Source: Chloroflexota bacterium (GTDB taxonomy: Bacteria; Chloroflexota; Dehalococcoidia; DSTF01; RBG-16-68-14). Taken from it: 64,000 nt of DNA. The notes under the pieces were generated by a model, which was not told the origin of the DNA, searched no databases, and saw only the letters and a list, made by a program, of their open reading frames with translations. Below, one piece after another: positions 61,383-64,000 of this stretch. How positions within the stretch are numbered: position 1 is the stretch's first letter; every line of letters starts with the position of its first letter. The DNA lies in contig JAJCYW010000003.1 of the NCBI GenBank assembly GCA_029262675.1, positions 1-64,000 on the forward strand. The letters are read 5' to 3'. Position numbers and translations under genes: made by a program.

Positions 61383-62585
61383 GTGCCTAGGAGCAAGAAC
61401 CAGATGCTGAAGCGGCTCAGAGAGGACGGAATTGGCGACGACATGGTGCGCGACCGCCTCGTGCGCGTCATCCCGAAGCCTATCCAGCTGTCCAAGGACC
61501 CGGCCACCATCATCGCGGACGCAGCCGTCCTCATCGACCTGCCCGCGGCAGAGGGTGGCTGGACGAGCGGGCTCAGGGAAGCCGAGGAACGTCTCACCAC
61601 AGAGCTGTCCGATCAGGTCCTCCGGAAGACCGTCCAGTACGCGCGAGAGGAAGGGCTGCGCCTGGAAGAGGCCGTCCGGCAGATGGCGGACGCCACCTCA
61701 GACTTCGCGCAGGCAGCGGGGAAGAAGTCCGCGGACGCCGAACGCAAGCACGACAAGGCGAACGCAAAGCTGGAGCGCATCCGCGACAGTTCCAACCGCG
61801 ACGAGCAGGAGGGCTTCATGCGCTTCTTCAGCTTCGCGGTGAATCAGGCTAACGCCTCGGTCGCGTGGAACGACCGCGAGACGTCCGCCTACAAGCGCGA
61901 CGTCCAGGCAGCCAACCGCGACGTCTGGCTGGACGTCGGCCGCAAGCTGGAGACAATTCCACAGCGCTTGGTGACGCTGGAAGAGCGGCTGGGGAAGGAC
62001 GCCAAGTCCGCCCAGCTGCAGGAGGCCACGAGCGACGCCTCGATCGTTCGCCTGGGCAGCATCAGCTGGAAACCGCTGCCGCCGCTGGCCGATTTCATCG
62101 CCGATAACGATGTCCAGCCCGGCATGCCGCCGGACCTCCTCGTAGCGCTCACGCAAGGCGATGAACAGGCGATCGAGCTGGTAGAGAAAGAGGCCCGCGA
62201 AGAGGGCTGGCGCCAGGCTGCCGAGCTGCCCTTGGGCGCGCTCGGCAAGATCCATGATGGCTTCCAGGCCGCGGGACGGCAGATGCTCTCTGAGCTCGGG
62301 CGCGAAGGAGGGGAGGAGCCCCACCTGTTCCAGTTGGCGGAGATCAGCCCGACAGGCCAGATCCCGGCCATCTGGCCGTCCGTGCCGCAGCAGGCGGCGA
62401 CTATCGGCCAGCCTCAGCCGACCGTCATGGTCGGCTTCATCAGGATCGACCGGCCAGTAGACGTGCCCCAGCTCGATGGCGTTGACATGGACCGAGAGGT
62501 TGGCCAGAGGAACCTCTTCGTGAACCTCAACCTCGCCCGCCGGCACCGGGAGGAAGCGGCCGAGATGGAGGTCAACCAGGAGTAA
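61383..62585 (+). CDS. coiled-coil protein of the VWA/tubulin-like operon
   Basis: It encodes 400 residues from GTG, with AAGGAGG eight bases upstream. There is a long charged helical region (about residues 55-215: REAEERLTTELSDQVL, ERKHDKANAKLERIRD, VTLEERLGKDAKSAQLQEA) and a C-terminal part with VMVGFIRIDRPVDVPQ and LNLARRHREEAAEME. There are no membrane segments or enzymatic motifs. The family is not recognised. It could be a scaffold linking the preceding proteins. Confidence 0.7.
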   Translation: MPRSKNQMLKRLREDGIGDDMVRDRLVRVIPKPIQLSKDPATIIADAAVLIDLPAAEGGWTSGLREAEERLTTELSDQVLRKTVQYAREEGLRLEEAVRQMADATSDFAQAAGKKSADAERKHDKANAKLERIRDSSNRDEQEGFMRFFSFAVNQANASVAWNDRETSAYKRDVQAANRDVWLDVGRKLETIPQRLVTLEERLGKDAKSAQLQEATSDASIVRLGSISWKPLPPLADFIADNDVQPGMPPDLLVALTQGDEQAIELVEKEAREEGWRQAAELPLGALGKIHDGFQAAGRQMLSELGREGGEEPHLFQLAEISPTGQIPAIWPSVPQQAATIGQPQPTVMVGFIRIDRPVDVPQLDGVDMDREVGQRNLFVNLNLARRHREEAAEMEVNQE

Positions 62586-62627
62586 CGGAGGCTGCGCTGG
62601 GTGGGGCGCGGCAGAAAGGAGACCAAC

Positions 62628-62840
62628 ATGTCAATCAACGCAAGCGGTATCAAGTCTATCGCGCGTATCTTTAGCAAAACCAAGGAGACGATAGGCACCA
62701 CTGCGAAGAGCGTTAGCGGCGCAGCCGGCAGCGAACACATCCCAAGCATCCTGGCCATGGCCGCGGCGGGAGCGATCTCTAACTGGCAGGCGCGCCGGTC
62801 TGAAGAAAGAGTCCACGAAGACACTGGGCGTCGATGGTGA
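62628..62840 (+). CDS. small protein, last gene of the VWA operon
   Basis: It encodes 70 residues from ATG 62628 with AAAGGAG eight bases upstream. The product is SINASGIKSIARIFSKTKET, then a Gly/Ala/Ser-rich weakly hydrophobic stretch (IPSILAMAAAGAIS) and a charged end. A peripheral membrane or short amphipathic role is possible; no family is recognised. Confidence 0.55.
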   Translation: MSINASGIKSIARIFSKTKETIGTTAKSVSGAAGSEHIPSILAMAAAGAISNWQARRSEERVHEDTGRRW

Positions 62841-62885
62841 CACAAGCGAGACATGGAGCTCGCTTCCGACATACAGTAGCGTAGC

Positions 62886-62926
62886 GGCGTCCCTGGCATC
62901 CAATACAGGGGCGCCGCCTTGGCGGT
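62886..62926 (+). terminator. tandem hairpins ending the VWA operon
   Basis: GGCGTCCCTG (62886-62895) pairs with CAGGGGCGCC (62906-62915) across a 10-base loop, and CCGCC-TT-GGCGG follows immediately, then TCTCT. The position 45 bases after the last stop suits an intrinsic terminator, although the U tract is short. Confidence 0.5.
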
Positions 62927-63640
62927 CTCTCAGAAGGCGACGTGACTAGGCCAACCAGCGCTTCTTGCGGCCGCCGCCAGTAGCTTCGGGGGTCATGGAA
63001 CCCTTCTTCGCGTACCGACTCCGCCGTGATGTCTCGTATTGGCGCCCTTGGGTCTGCTAGGCACACTGGCTAGGCTTCGCGAGCCCACATACATGAGCCT
63101 CTGGCCGGGCACCTCCGGGGCCACTCGCCGCAGAGTCAAGAGGTTGTGCAGGACGCGGTGGACCCGACGGGGACGTATGAGGTCCCGCCAGGGAATCCCC
63201 AGCGCTTCTCTCGGACCACGGGCCGGACTGCCTCCCCGTACCGTAGCCGACTACCTCAAGTAGTGGGCATCTGAGACGTACCATCCCCAAGACGAACGAC
63301 AAGCTGGAGCGGTACGACCGGACGATCGACGGCCAGGTCAACTTGGTGGTGCACGCAACTCCGAGCGCCCTGGAAGAGACGCTTTGGGGCCCTCTGGACC
63401 ACAGAACTAACTGTCTCTTCACGAGGGCCGGATCAATATCACGCCGGGTGATATCTTCGGGGGAAGATGAGAGGCCATCCTGAAGCGGAGGAAGAAGGTC
63501 CAGCCGCTAACACTAGCCGCGAGAACGAATTACAGCCGAGTGCGTCGGGAGCAAGGCAACGAGGGATTACCCATCACAAGACGGCAGGAAACGTCCCAAA
63601 GTTGGTGACGATATGCATGTCACGTCTTCGCGGGCCCAGC
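62927..63640. other. intergenic, no supported gene
   Basis: There are only short frames on both strands and none has a start signal or recognisable domain. A TCACGCCGGGTGATA palindrome-like patch lies near 63440-63454. The region may be decayed coding sequence. Confidence 0.4.
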
Positions 63641-64000
63641 TCAGCCAACTGTGTCGCCAAGCGTCTTCAGTTGCGGGCCAACAGCAAACACGTCCGTCAA
63701 GACGGTGTCAAGAAGATAGGCAGTAACCCGTTTGAACCTCCGGCCATCGGTGTAGTCCTTCAGGACTCCATCAGGCACCTGCTCTGTTTGCTTAACCGCC
63801 TCGTCCCAAAGCGCTCTCGCTCGTTCATGATCCTGCCTGACGACCTCTCGTTGGGAACCGATCACCACCAGTTCGTACACTATGCTCTTCTCGAGCCCCA
63901 CGTGACGATGCTGGAGACTAATAACTGTATTCTCCTCAAAGTCAATCGGATAGTTGCTTGACAGGATTTCAAACTCCTCGAGTTGACTAGTTCCCGAATC
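63641..64000 (-). CDS. partial gene running off the window end, unknown
   Basis: The minus-strand frame is open from the window edge: QLEEFEILSSNYPIDFEENT, then VGLEKSIVYELVVIG, HERARALWDEAVKQTEQV and a C-terminal VFAVGPQLKTLGDTVG. At least 119 codons are present and the N-terminus lies outside the window. The composition is protein-like along the whole stretch. No family is recognised. Confidence 0.5.
   Translation of the reverse strand, partial: DSGTSQLEEFEILSSNYPIDFEENTVISLQHRHVGLEKSIVYELVVIGSQREVVRQDHERARALWDEAVKQTEQVPDGVLKDYTDGRRFKRVTAYLLDTVLTDVFAVGPQLKTLGDTVG

Noticed and set aside
1..64000. CRISPR array
   Set aside because: No regularly spaced identical repeats of CRISPR length were seen, and no cas-like gene.

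Overview
The window is GC-rich, densely coding bacterial DNA with Shine-Dalgarno-led genes, many GTG starts and tightly overlapping operons. The mix of Tat-dependent family 5 solute-binding lipoproteins, a CehA/McbA-type metallohydrolase, a TreT-like trehalose synthase, repeated universal stress proteins and a three-subunit molybdopterin oxidoreductase suggests an uncultured member of Chloroflexota (Dehalococcoidia/SAR202-like). That placement is an inference from gene content; no rRNA or ribosomal gene is present to confirm it. The first ~100 bases are homopolymer-rich and look like a low-quality contig end.

Layout. 0-5.3 kb: a decayed arylsulfotransferase, an excisionase-like HTH fragment, a Tat lipoprotein solute-binding protein and a nitronate monooxygenase. 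5.36, 8.25 and 30.36 kb: three copies, all in the same orientation, of the 3' part of a tRNA-Gly gene (anticodon loop to CCA); two have a terminator-like hairpin next to them. None is an intact tRNA. They look like successive attachment sites of tRNA-targeting integrative elements; a frameshifted tyrosine integrase lies next to the second copy and an intact relative lies 2.7 kb beyond the third. 9.5-30 kb: metabolic and stress cargo, namely a CaCA antiporter, a CBS protein, an acyl-CoA synthetase, an SDR, two Usp proteins (one a Usp-Usp-cysteine-cluster fusion), a broken TreT, a P-type ATPase beside remnants of a second one and of a Usp, an MFS carrier, a paralogue of the solute-binding protein, and an FeS/NrfD/molybdopterin operon bracketed by inverted copies of an IS-end repeat.

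30.4-34.4 kb is a phage-like module (ParB-methyltransferase, terminase-small-subunit-like protein, integrase, RAMA/DUF2924-like ORF). 34.5-56.1 kb is a compact defence island: a GHKL ATPase and a STAS-wHTH protein beside a bacterial ubiquitin-like conjugation operon (DUF3892, Ubl, E2, JAB-E1); a complete type I restriction-modification operon; a two-gene CBASS-like pair (S-4TM effector and CD-NTase); a SIR2-domain protein; a large protein with a HEPN-like motif; a small protein plus MBL-fold hydrolase pair; nested IS remnants; and a SIR2-STAND-TPR protein of Avs type. 57-62.9 kb is a separate tightly packed operon, closed by hairpins, encoding a DUF4236-like protein, a membrane-anchored VWA protein, a multi-pass membrane protein, a protein resembling the tubulin-like (Tubulin_2) family, a coiled-coil protein and a small protein. 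I do not recognise this set as a described system.

How it fits together. Gene order suggests repeated integration at one tRNA-Gly locus that built up cargo and then a defence island, with IS481/IS3-like elements later decaying among the modules. The two strongest candidates for new biology are the ubiquitin-like operon with its STAS/GHKL partner genes and shared operator half-site, and the VWA/tubulin-like operon.
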